Source of the DNA: Citrus sinensis
Lineage: Eukaryota; Streptophyta; Magnoliopsida; Sapindales; Rutaceae
NCBI RefSeq assembly: GCF_022201045.2
Contig: NC_068564.1
Location: 29,975,001 to 30,039,000 of the forward strand
Reading direction: 5' to 3'
DNA length: 64,000 nucleotides
Shown here: positions 1 through 10,749 of the stretch, one piece after another
Position numbering within the stretch: the first letter of the stretch is position 1
How the letters are laid out: the number at the start of each line of letters is the position of its first letter
Translations under genes and position numbers: made by a program
The notes under the pieces: model-generated
Seen by the model: the letters and a program-made list of their open reading frames with translations, nothing else
The model's database searches: none
Told to the model about the DNA's origin: nothing

Positions 1-57
1 TTTAACATACTTATTCTCTGAACTTTATATTTATCTTACAATTAATATCCTTACATG

Positions 58-617
58 ATAGGAATTTTAAGTTTTATAAGCCTATATATTTTCATTTTAT
101 TTTCAAATATCACTTTGTTAATTTCATAAAAGTTAAATCTAATATATATTCCTAATGAGCTTTAGTTTATGAATCGTGAATGATTATTTTATTGATATCT
201 TTTGACTGTAATTATAAAATTTTATGTTATTAAGAGTCATTACTTTTGTTATGATAATTAATAGTGACAATAAATAAAATATTGCCTCCAATAATATTTA
301 CGTGGAAAAAAAAGTGAAAGAAAATCATTTATATTTTTAGATTTTTATTGACATTGTAGGAAATTATCTCAGCCTTATAAAATTTAACTTTCACAAGCTT
401 GTTTTCATTTTATTTTCAAATGTCAATTTGTTAATTTCAGAAAAGTTAAATCTAACACATATTCCTAATTAACTTTAGTTTATGAATAATGAAAGATTAT
501 TTTATTGTTATTCTTTGATAGTAATTATAAATTTTTTATGCTACGAAGAGTCATTACTTTTATTATGATAATTAATAATGACAATAAATAAAATATTACA
601 TCAAATAATATTTAATG
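58..617. repeat. Diverged tandem direct repeat, two copies of about 310 bp
   Basis: Two AT-rich copies lie head to tail, roughly 58-304 and 365-617, with an offset of about 313 bp. Shared blocks occur in the same order: a TTCATTTTATTTTCAAAT block (91 and 404), a GTTAAATCTAA block, an AAGAGTCATTACTTT block, and a GACAATAAATAAAATATT block near the end. The copies differ by many substitutions and small indels, so the duplication is old. No coding potential is seen. It could be two fragments of one unrecognised transposon family. Confidence 0.75.
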
Positions 618-1575
618 GACAAATTGAGGAAAAAAAATCATTGTATGTTTTTATATTTCCATTATAAAGCTATGGTTTGGGATACTTTAACTTATAATTT
701 TGGCACAATATTTGAGCCACTAATATCTCATAGTCTAATGGTTGATATTGAAAGTCAAAGCAACATTTCATAATGTTATATCCTCCACCATTGAATTGCA
801 TGAAATAAATAGTTTAATTTTTTGATAAAAATTTAAATCAAAATATTTCACACTCTATAGTTATATAGACATATATATTTTTCAATAATAATTGGTGAAT
901 AAAATATTTCTCATTTGTTGTGACTCATTTAGTATTATTAATAAAACACATATAAAATAGTTTATTGCAATGCTTTCTATTATCATTATTGTTTAGGTAT
1001 TAATGGTTTGTAATTAAATTCATACAATACAAATTATTACAAGACTTTGTGTTAAATAACCTACTTGATATTATATTTTATACTTAATGGTAACTGATTT
1101 TGGAAGATTTATTTAAAAGAGATTATCATATTACAAATTTAAAGGAGGGCTAAAAAGTAATTTTAAATAAAATATACTATTTAAATGAAATTGTTTCAAA
1201 CTCTAAGTATGGTCACAATTATTTTACAAAAATTATCCACCCCTTAAACTGTTACCATTATTTTTAAATTATTTTTTTAATACAAATATTATATACCATT
1301 GATTAAATTTAATGATTCACAATTAATATATTATTAATGTTGTAAAAAAAATTACAGCATCACAAATAAACCTTATTTACATTCTCCATTTGGTAAAGTG
1401 AAATAATGAAGATTCTCTCCGACGCAGCGTACAGTTACATTACCAATTTCAGAATTTTCCTTATTGAATTCAATCGTAACTGGAGTTTGCGTTTAGAGGT
1501 ATAGAATAGCTAATAGCAATCTTAAACCTGAAAAGTAGGGTTTTTGAGTTGATTAAAGCCAAAAAGAAACTCAAG
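618..1575. other. Intergenic AT-rich DNA and 5' region of the first RBR gene
   Basis: No open frame or recognisable RNA gene is seen. The last 150 to 200 bases before the ATG at 1576 are likely 5' leader. They include a short AGGGTTTTT stretch near 1538, the reverse of a telo-box-like motif. An acidic ORF-like stretch in other frames here is a shadow of the RBR coding exon. Confidence 0.5.
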
Positions 1576-3661
1576 ATGGACACACAGAAGATTCCCCGAC
1601 TTGAGATTTTGGAAGATGATGATGATGAAGTTATTATCACACACAGTTCACGAAAGGGCTCAACGAAGAAAACTGCAATTTCAGTTGAGCAGTACGATGA
1701 AGACAGAGACATCCAGTTGGTTCTCATGGCTTCTCTTAGTGACGACTTCATTAATCTTGATGATTACTATGATGATGACGAGTTGCATATACTTAACTTC
1801 GTGCCTCAAAATACACCTTTCGGTAAAGCAAAGAAACCCTTTTCAAGTCGTTCGGTGACTGAAAAAGGGCAGTGTTCAAATTCCAAAAACGAAGTCACAA
1901 TCGAAGAAAGAATTGAAACTTCTTTTATCTGTGACATTTGCGTGGAACCCAAATCAACAGATGAGTCTTTTAGCATCAAGGGCTGCTCTCATTCTTACTG
2001 CACCGAGTGCATGACGAAGTATGTGGCCTCAAAGTTGCAAGAAAATATTACATCAATAAACTGCCCGGTAGCTGATTGCAAAGGCGTGTTAGAGCCCGAG
2101 TACTGCCGGGATATACTCCCAGAAGATGTGTTTAATAGATGGGGCAATGCTCTGTGTGAGGCTGTGATTCTTGGGGCTCAGAAGTTTTATTGTCCGTTCA
2201 AAGATTGCTCTGCTCTTTTGATTGATGATGGAGGAGAGGCAATTAGGGAATCAGTGTGTCCTGATTGTAATAGAATGTTTTGTGCACAATGTAAGGTTCC
2301 TTGGCATGCAGGGATTCGGTGTGCAGAGTTTCAGAAGTTGCATAAGGATGAGAGGGAACCTGAAGATATTATGTTGATGACGCTTGCTCAGAAGGAGAAC
2401 TGGAGGAGGTGTCCTAATTGTAAGATCTTTGTTGAGAAGAAAGAAGGTTGCAGGTATATGAGATGCAGGTCAGTTTTTTCCCCACTACCTCTCATAATCT
2501 CTCTTGGATTTATAATTTCATTGATTCTGCATTTTTAAGTTGTTCTGATGTTTGTTATTTCTCATGTAATAGCAGTAATCCACAGCTGTAAATGAATCTC
2601 GGCCCTTCCTTTTTTTTTTTGTTTTAGCATTTGCTATTCTGCCATTTTATGCATATTTTAACATAATTTACAAAAGTTCTTTCACTTGTTCAAAGGCCCT
2701 CCTCTGCCTGACTTGCATAATTCTTGAACAAGAAAGATATTCAGCCTTAGGAATAGACATTACCCAAATTCAGCCCACATTTCAGCATTACATTGAAAAA
2801 CCATGAGACGAGATCTGTCAAAGTGGGGAAATCTTGAAACATGATTGAGAGACTGAGGTTTTAGCATTAGCCATTTACGAATACAAGTGCCCTCCTGGCC
2901 TGAAATGAGTATGTAGTTCTTAATTTTCTAGTTCTGTAGTGGTCAATTGCCTAAGCAATAGCAGAGTTCAAGTTAAAATTGTTCATGTTAAACGTCTAAT
3001 TTTGGAAATCTTTTGTTCTTTATCTCCAAGGTGAATTGTGAAGTGGATTTAATGTGGACACCTTTAAAGAGATATTCATTTCCTCAATTAGTTTTCTTAA
3101 TTAGTTTCATATGCCAAAATACTTCAAGTTTCTCTCAGTTCCACAGTTATGTAACTCTCTCTTTCTAGCTGCATAGGTGTATAATATCTTTGGTCCATTT
3201 GATTTAATGTCACAAGAATTCAGTGAGGGCTCCATAATTTACTACGAATCTGGTTTACATGCTTGAGGCAGCAAGCTTTGAATATTTATGATGAAGCATT
3301 GGGTTTATTTGTTTGAAAAAATATGATGAGCTCAGATGATGACCGAGCCTTTCTTACAGGTTTAATCATTTGATTCATCGTGGCCTAAGAAACATGTTCC
3401 AGAACACATAATGTAAATGTACCTCTGCCAACAGCATTTTATGCCCCTTCATATAATAATCGCAAGCTCTGTTCTTAATATTGGACAAATTCAATAAAAA
3501 TGGTTTGATGAAACAAAACCATGAATGTTGAACTATTTACTCTGACTGTCTATTTTATTGGCGTTGTTGTCAGGTGCGGATTTTCATTTTGCTACAATTG
3601 TGGGACTCCCTCAAATAACTACCACCATCAATACCACTATTGTACCCACTGTAAGAGCTAA
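1576..3661 (+). CDS. RBR (RING-IBR-RING) E3 ubiquitin ligase, copy 1
   Basis: Two coding exons, 1576-2468 and 3574-3661, give 326 aa. RBR ligases take ubiquitin from an E2 onto a RING2 cysteine and pass it to a substrate lysine. The first ATG in frame is 1576, after an in-frame stretch without ATG. Residues 1-115 are acidic and low complexity, with a D/E run early on. RING1 starts at CDICVEP and ends at CPVADC. The IBR includes KFYCPFKDC and FCAQC. RING2 starts at CPNCK, with the expected catalytic cysteine at about residue 292 (KKEGC). Exon 2 supplies the last zinc ligands (CGFSFCYNCG, then H, H, YC, HC). The 1.1-kb intron splits an Arg codon (phase 2, AG|GTCAGT). The substrate is unknown. 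No transmembrane segment is visible, unlike RSL1-type RBR ligases. Confidence 0.9.
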
Positions 3662-4949
3662 TGCTGCGCGGATAGTTTCCTGGGTTCCGTCGATTTATTG
3701 TTTCTTCAAAATATGATGGCTTCAATGGTGGTTCCTGGGCTTCCATTAGTCTCTGCAAAGTGGAGCTATGGAATATTGGTCAAACTTACATGCTATGTTA
3801 ATTAAGATGTTCATCACCAATTGCCTTTGGTATAATCCTAATTCGCCTGTTATATGCAAGTTAAAGTGTTAAACTTCTCTGATGGTAGTTAGCTTAATAA
3901 CAAGTAGTTTCTGGAGTTGGCATTATTTGCAAGTTAAGACTTCTCGGATTTTCATCTTAAATTTAGTATTTTAATAAAGGGTAATTATTTAATGACCATC
4001 TTTTTTTTTTAATTTTTTTCAAAATATATAAATCTTTTTTTTTTCAGCGCTTCACTTGAAATTAATAATTTTTTCATTGGTTCACTCCTGTTATAACATT
4101 GTTAAAACTTTTCCGACATCATAAGGGTAAAATTGTTATTTCACAACAACATTGTTTGAAGACATAAGTGGACAGGTGCAAAACAATTTAACTTTAAGTG
4201 GAGTTCAACAAAAAAAAATTGTGTATTTTTTAAAAGATGCGAAAAAAGGTGATAGGTGGATAATTACTCTTTTACGTTTGGGGGTAAAAAAGTCATTTAT
4301 CTAATAAACAATTTGAACTTTGAAGACAAAAGTGGATAGGTGCAAAATAATATACTTTTGAGTGAAGTTAGTAAAGAAAATTAAGAATTGTGTATTTGTG
4401 AAAAAATACGAAAAAATAAGTGGTCGGTGGATAATTGACCTTTAATAAATGATAAATGATTAAATAAAATTAATTTTTTTAGTATTTAAAGTAAAATAAA
4501 TAAAATGATATGTAATGAAAGTAGAATCATGTACTTATTAAATATTTAGGTTTTTTACTATCTTATATTATCATCTAAATTAATTTTTTTTATTTACATA
4601 CGAATATGAATTAATATTTTATAAGCTATCTTAAATATGATTATATTTAAAATATGAATAACATTTTAATACAAAACAACCTAAATCCTGTCCATGAGTT
4701 TACTTTATATATTTTTCACAATATTATCCATCTTTCTAACCATTAGTTATTTACAGTGAAATATAAGTCAGTTTTAAATTAATGTTTTAACGTAATGCAA
4801 TACAATACAATGCAAGCTGTCAATCACATCCATAAATAAATTTTTTAATTTATTTTTCAAGTCGACTGCTTGACTTCAAGTAGTACTCTCTGTTACTTGC
4901 ACGATCGTGCAATGGTTAAGAAGTTTTTCTTTTGAACTTTGGACAAAAT

Positions 4950-5072
4950 TATGGTGCAACTATGATACCATACCACAGCTGCACCTAGCTATTAGATCCA
5001 ACTACACACATGTACTATAACTGGATCCAATGGCTAGGTGCAGCTGTGGTATGGTACCACAGTTGTACCATA
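4950..5072. mobile_element. MITE-like hairpin with 51-bp arms
   Basis: Left arm 4950-5000 and right arm 5022-5072 are reverse complements over 51 bp with about five mismatches, around a 21-base loop. The core CCACAGCTGCACCTAG is perfect in both arms. No coding capacity. Such compact foldbacks are typical of miniature inverted-repeat transposable elements. Because the stem is long and nearly perfect, a transcript could also be cut into small RNAs. No clear target-site duplication could be fixed by eye. Confidence 0.75.
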
Positions 5073-5659
5073 GCCGGACCTTTAAACTTTTTGGGGTAAA
5101 AAAAAAAACTCGATTACTAGGCTTCTAGTAATACCGGACAATCGATGGCATTTTGGTAAAGGATATTAACGCAAATACCGTACTCTAAGTTCTAAAGATA
5201 TTGTAACGATATAGCATTATTAAGATACAATTTGGATAGTATACTATTCAAAATTAAAAATTGATTTATTTAAATATATCCAATGATGAGATTGAGGTTA
5301 ACACTATCACAAGCATGTAGGACAAGTTATATTCAGATCCTATTCAAGTTTCAGTCAGACTCGTCACAAGAGCTCAAACAAAAAAATTAAAAAAAAACAC
5401 TTAATGGGTTGATTCAAGAAACTTGAGTTCAATCAAATTCATGGAGACCCATTGAAGGAATCACACATATAAATGCATAATTTGAATTTTTGAAGTTTCC
5501 AAATAATCACTTCTATGAAATAAAAAGTTGGCTTGCACATTATAGCGAGAAAATATACTACTTTGCTTTTTTTTTTTTTATACTTTCTCGTTTCTTAAAG
5601 AATGTAGAGGAGAAACAAATTGATTATTTCTCTTTTAATTACTGGGTTTCATTTTAATC

Positions 5660-5830
5660 GATGTAAGGCATTTAAGCCGATTAAAATTTTGATTTGATTT
5701 AGATTCTTTCCTATTTACTTAGATTATGATTATGATTTAGATTTTTTCCTATTCGCTTAGATTATAATTCTGATTTGATTTAGATTCTTTCATATTTACT
5801 TAGATTAGGATTCCAATTTAATTTCGGTTT
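5660..5830. repeat. Short degenerate tandem repeat rich in TTTAGATT
   Basis: A unit of about 55 bases containing GATTTAGATTCTTTCCTATT and CTTAGATTA recurs about three times with substitutions. Non-coding; probably slippage-derived. Confidence 0.55.
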
Positions 5831-6652
5831 AAGATTTATTTCCAAAAATTCTTGTAACCAACCGTATATAATGTACTCACATCCAATAAATATGCATATT
5901 AATTTTGATACGATTGGTGAGAGAGTTAATTATCTTTAGTTCTTAAACAAACTCTTTAAACTTATCGAATTTCTGTGACGTTTAAACTCTCGACTTATCA
6001 ATCAGACATCCATAACTGATTGTGGCGTTCTCACATACAAAGGTTCGTGTTTTCATTGAGCATCGGGTAGCGATTCCATTCAATTATATGTTTAGATTTG
6101 ATCTTGGAGAATAAATTGATTGGAGTTGTGTCAGTTTTTGAAGGGATTCGTATCATCCAATCTTTTTCGAAATACCAATAATATACTCCACTAATTTATT
6201 TTACCTCAGAGAGGTGAATAAAGTGAGAAATATAGTAAATAAAAAGATTAAAATAAAAGAGTAATGATACAACTACAAACACGTTTGTATAAATAATATG
6301 ATATAAACTTATACAATATATTATGATTAGTTGAATTAAAAATATGGTAGGACTCATATGATTTACTTTTACTTTTTTAATTAATCAACATATCTTACTA
6401 CAACAATTTCTACAATCAATGATCGGATCGGGTAAAATCGATCTAATCCGAAAATCCGATCGGGTGAAGCGGTTATGTGAAAACACAATCAATGAAGTCA
6501 AGGCATATTTTTCGAATTTCGAGTACTTTGATGTATGTGGGGCTAGCGCTCACCAGCACAGTTTCCTTATAGGATATTAAATGATAATCTTTTTCATAAA
6601 GGAAACACGAAAGAGCCTAGAATTCAATTTTCAAGAGTTGGTTCGATTTTCC

Positions 6653-7925
6653 ATGACTGAAAACGAAATGGCGTCTTCAACAAGATCCGAAACAAGCCGT
6701 TCTTTCGTCTGCGAAATCTGCGTCGAAACCAAGCTAAGGAACGAGTCATTCAGCATCAAGGGTTGCTCCCACATGTACTGTGTAGACTGCACAGTCAAGT
6801 ACGTGGACTCTAAGTTGCAAGAAAACGTCACGTCAATTGGCTGTCCGGTCACAGATTGCGGTGGCTCGTTAGAGCCCGAGTATTGTCGCGACATACTCCC
6901 AGAAGAGGCGTTTGATAAATGGGGCAAAGCCCTGTGTGAGTCCCTGATTCCCGGGGCTCAGAAATTTTATTGCCCTTTCAAAGACTGCTCTGCCCTTTTG
7001 ATCGATGATGCTGGAGAGGCTATAAGGGAATCCGAGTGCCCGAATTGCCACAGATTGTTTTGTGCACAATGTAAGGTTGCTTGGCATGCAGGGATTGAGT
7101 GTGCTGATTTTCAGAAGTTGCATAAGGATGAGCCGGAGAGTGAAGATATTATACTAATGAAGCTCGCTCAGAACCAGAAATGGAATAGGTGTCCTAACTG
7201 TAAGTTCTATGTTGAGAAGAAGGATGGTTGCTCGTATATCAGGTGCAGGTCAGTTTTATTACATATGTGCTTTCCGCTTATGGTTAATTTCAATTCCATG
7301 ATTCCATTTGTTTAATTGTAACATGGCACACATTAACTTTCCCCATGCTAATTGCGATTTGTTGGGTATGATCCTTCTATTCTATGCCTCCTTTATTTAC
7401 TTTCATATTGCATTAGCAGTGAAGAATCTGTTGATTGGGTGTGGAGCCTAATTTTAAGAGAATGAGCAGCATGAGTTCGAGCGTAAATCTCTGTAATCTC
7501 TTTCAAATCCTTTCGCGGCTGACAGTGGAAGTAACTCTCACTGTCTCACATTGAGAGGAGAGGAGAGTTTTAATCCATAACAGAATTCTGTCTTAGTAGT
7601 TTATTTTTCTTGTGAGATTGAGGTAGCTTGGAGTTTGGTTACAATATGTGATGTCTTAAGAGTTTAGAGCAGCTTCTTGAGCTCTAACTAGATCTCATTA
7701 CCTTTGAAACAATTTCACACGGAATATATTGAAGTTAAAATTGTTAAACTGTTATGCATGTAGTATTTTTCACTTCACTTTCAGCCACATATAGTAATTA
7801 GCTAATTTATTCTTCCTTGGATAAACTAATCACCCTGCAGGTGTGGATATGCCTTCTGTTATCACTGTGGAGTTCAATTAAGTACTGTTTCTCATGGTTA
7901 TTATTGCCCCAGCTGTAACAAGTAG
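6653..7925 (+). CDS. RBR E3 ubiquitin ligase, copy 2 (short form)
   Basis: Two coding exons, 6653-7248 and 7841-7925, give 226 aa. The domain order is the same as copy 1: RING1 beginning CEICVET, IBR with KFYCPFKDC and FCAQC, RING2 with expected catalytic Cys193 (KKDGC), and exon 2 giving CGYAFCYHCG and the final C..C pair. The intron splits an Arg codon in phase 2, exactly as in copies 1 and 3. The start at 6653 (MTENEM) puts RING1 close to the N terminus. An in-frame ATG at 6581, directly after a stop, would add 24 residues (250 aa). This copy lacks the acidic N-terminal region of copy 1 and the coiled coil of copy 3. Coding sequence looks intact. Confidence 0.88.
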
Positions 7926-10300
7926 TCGTCCATTTTGTTACCAAGCATAAGATGATGGATTTTTGTGTGAGGAGAACCGTAGTATATGATTATCTCAGAT
8001 GGTCCCGAGAAATGATTAATTCCATATAGGTGTTTTACTGGTGAAATTTTCTATTTAAAGATGCTTATGATCAAGGGAGTGGAAGCTTTTTTTTGAGCAT
8101 CACTTTTGCAGTTTTGCTCTTGTTACCTCTGAACATATTGTGAAACTTCATTCACTATTATATATATAAAGATGGCATTGCTAATGGATTTAGTAACGGT
8201 GCAGTTGTAACTGCTGTGTGGTATTTATGACAGCTATTTTAGCTAGGATTTTTGAACTGCCTACGAATTGTCCTCAAGTGCTGCAAGTCGTGCCTTGGGC
8301 AAGTTGTGCCTTCGCTGCATTGCAAAGCAAAGCTTGCAGCATGCCATATTTGGGTTACAGAGACTATGGGAGAGTGCTGCTTATTTGGCACCCCCAAAAG
8401 TTTTATATTATGCACTTGAAATAACATGGCTGTCGCGCATTATTCAGAATCTCTAAATCATCTCCATTAATGCTTACTAGTCGGGATTTATCAATAATTT
8501 TTGAAATTTTTGTTTCAGAAAAAAATTATTTAGCAGCATAACTTGATTAACAAGTTAAACTAGAGATGTTTAAATGAGAGTTGTAGGCATTGTACCAAAC
8601 CATCAGCAAACAATAACTTAGCATTCATACAGCTCTTTTATATTTTCTTGTTTCAGTTCAAAACAGGAAAAAACTTCTAAGCAGCGTAAATTCTTTTTTT
8701 TTTTTTTTAATACTATTAGCAGCCTAATTTGATTAGCAAGTAAGTCATAGAAGTAACAAATTATAGAGAAAGCTAGAAAGTTGCTAGTTAGTGTTTGGTA
8801 TTGTTGAGTAATAAAAAGTATCAGTCATGCATCCCCCCATATCCTACTTGGGGGCGAATCTCCTCGCCTGAATGTTATGAGCAGATTCTTGGTAGTATAT
8901 CCTTTATGGAGCACATATCGACCAGAAATGAATACCGACCAAAAGTTCATACCAGCCAGGTACTTGTCACTCAGAGAGAGAGCACGATCTCACACCCACG
9001 CAATAGTTTCGCCATGCCCCAAACTGCTGGGGAGAACATGATGCCCCACGTTTACCCACGTTCGGTGGTTGAAGACCCGTTAAGGCCCTTGATCACCCAA
9101 GTATAACGGGCATGGAAAATGCTCTGAGGAAGTGGGACGATTGTTTATAAAAACTGAGAAATCGATTGAGAATGGGACAAAAAAAAAACGGAGGGGAAGA
9201 CTCTGCCAAATTAATACCAGAAGTTAACTACATAAGAGTCTTGGATATATTTTTCTTTAACAACATTGCATTTAGTGTGCATGAACTAAAATCATACCCT
9301 TTTCTCGAAAACCCCGCATACTGACTTAAGCATTAGAGGATTTGCGCCGGAAAAACAACCAGCGCCTCTGATTTGTTTCTATGCACGCAGGTCTGGAAAG
9401 AAGAGGAAGGGTGATTTGAGTCTCAGGAGCTCGGGTAATTGCGAAAGCTTGTGTAGTGCCACCTTTTCGTCATTGTCAGTACAACTGTTGGTGAGCCAAT
9501 TTGGTCGAGCAAAGGGCGGTCATATTTTAGCATCAATAGGTATAACTTATCTAATAGTGAAAAATGCTTATTTAATCCTATAAGCTCTTTTTAAAATTTT
9601 TACCATTGTTTAGTTGTATTTTGAGTATAATTTTTAGAAATTAAATAAATTATTTTACCTCTATTTATGGAGCTCAAATTTTAAAATTTTAAAAGTAGTT
9701 GTAAAACTCTTTTAAAGAATTTTTATTTAAAGTACTCACAATTTATTTTATAATTTTATTTTATTACTTTCATAATATAATTTAAAAAAATTTCTATAAA
9801 AAAAAAAACTCTTGTTAATGATTAAAAGACTCAAAATTTTTTTTAGTAAAAATTCTACTAAAATTTCAAGCGCACAGTCGATCAAAAAATTACACTTTCA
9901 ATGGTCAACAGCGGTCAATATGCCTTTTTAATGACGGAACGGAAATTAACTAAGTTGGGGGAGTGTGGTGTAGACTTGCAATAAATTTAATAATTTATGA
10001 ATACATTGTAGTTTTTCAATAAGTGTCGGTGAAAATGATATTTTCAACCCATTAAATTATTAACATCAAGGGCGAAAGCGTACTTCACAGTCATCTACAA
10101 CGGTACAACCAACCGCGGACTCGAAGGCACGGAGGGTCTTAAAACCTTTTTTTCACTAATAAATTGTTTGAAATGTAAAAACTAAAAATAACGAAAGATA
10201 TTAAAAGAAAAAAATTTGCCTTTATTATGTATGTTGCCATTATTATGTATGTATCATGTAAAACTTTAACCTCGCCAAAGACAGTTCGTTTTCTGCTGAC
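7926..10300. other. Intergenic region between RBR copies 2 and 3
   Basis: About 2.4 kb. The first 300 bases are probably 3' UTR of copy 2. A stretch at about 8820-9120 is more GC-rich than its surroundings and carries an open frame of about 100 codons that begins without ATG and matches no family I recognise. The rest, 9500-10080, is AT-rich with homopolymer runs. No RNA gene is seen. Confidence 0.45.
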
Positions 10301-10386
10301 ATTATTACTACTCTCAGAGTGTCAGGCCAAAATCAAATTCGAAATCTCTCTCCTTCGGCAATCTCCGTTTGTTCACCAACAAAAAG

Positions 10387-10746
10387 GTGAGCTTTTTCGA
10401 TCTCCCACAAAACCCAAGCTATTTTTTTTCTTTTTTTTTTCTCAGAGGGTCTTGAAATATAGAATTGATGGCTGATTTTAAGGCATTATGCTGCGTTTGA
10501 GATTGAAGTTGAGCAGTAATAATTTAAAAGGTACGGTATTAAAGTGATTGGTGAACATTAATTATTGAAATTTAAAATATATATTGATATAATTTTTCAC
10601 TAAAATCATAAAAAAATTAATAATTTTATCAAAATTTATATTTAATATAAATTATTATTATTTTATAATTATATTTTTTTTCACACAGCACCTTAATCTC
10701 ACCTATATTATGTGTGCTTAAATTTTTATATTCTTTTTTAATTTAG
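10387..10746 (+). other. Probable 5' UTR intron of RBR copy 3
   Basis: AAG|GTGAGC at 10386/10387 and a pyrimidine-rich TTTAG ending at 10746 frame a 360-base intron. The ATG follows 3 bases after the acceptor (10750). The upstream leader contains CT-rich text ending in a CAACAAAAAG exon edge. The intron body contains a MITE-like segment (about 10495-10705). This is inferred from splice signals only. Confidence 0.6.
10495..10705. mobile_element. Possible MITE in the UTR intron of RBR copy 3
   Basis: The ends look like imperfect inverted repeats: TGAGATTGAAGTTGAGCAG near 10500 and, reversed, TGAGATTAAGGTGCTGTG near 10700. The middle is AT-rich and non-coding. Ends and target-site duplication were not fixed. 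Confidence 0.35.
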
Positions 10747-10749
10747 GTT

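Larger units (their letters stand above)
3662..6652. other. Intergenic region between RBR copies 1 and 2
   Basis: About 3 kb with no gene. It holds an unusual 51-bp-armed hairpin (4950-5072, listed separately) and a tract at 5660-5830 in which a TTTAGATT...TTTCCTATT...CTTAGATTA unit recurs about three times. At 5850-6060 the texture resembles a decayed LTR promoter, but no matching partner was found. A GATCGGAT / ATCCGATC local inverted repeat lies at 6420-6470. Confidence 0.5.

Noticed and set aside
5850..6060. Possible LTR with promoter-like text
   Set aside because: No partner LTR, primer-binding site or terminal repeats could be matched by eye.
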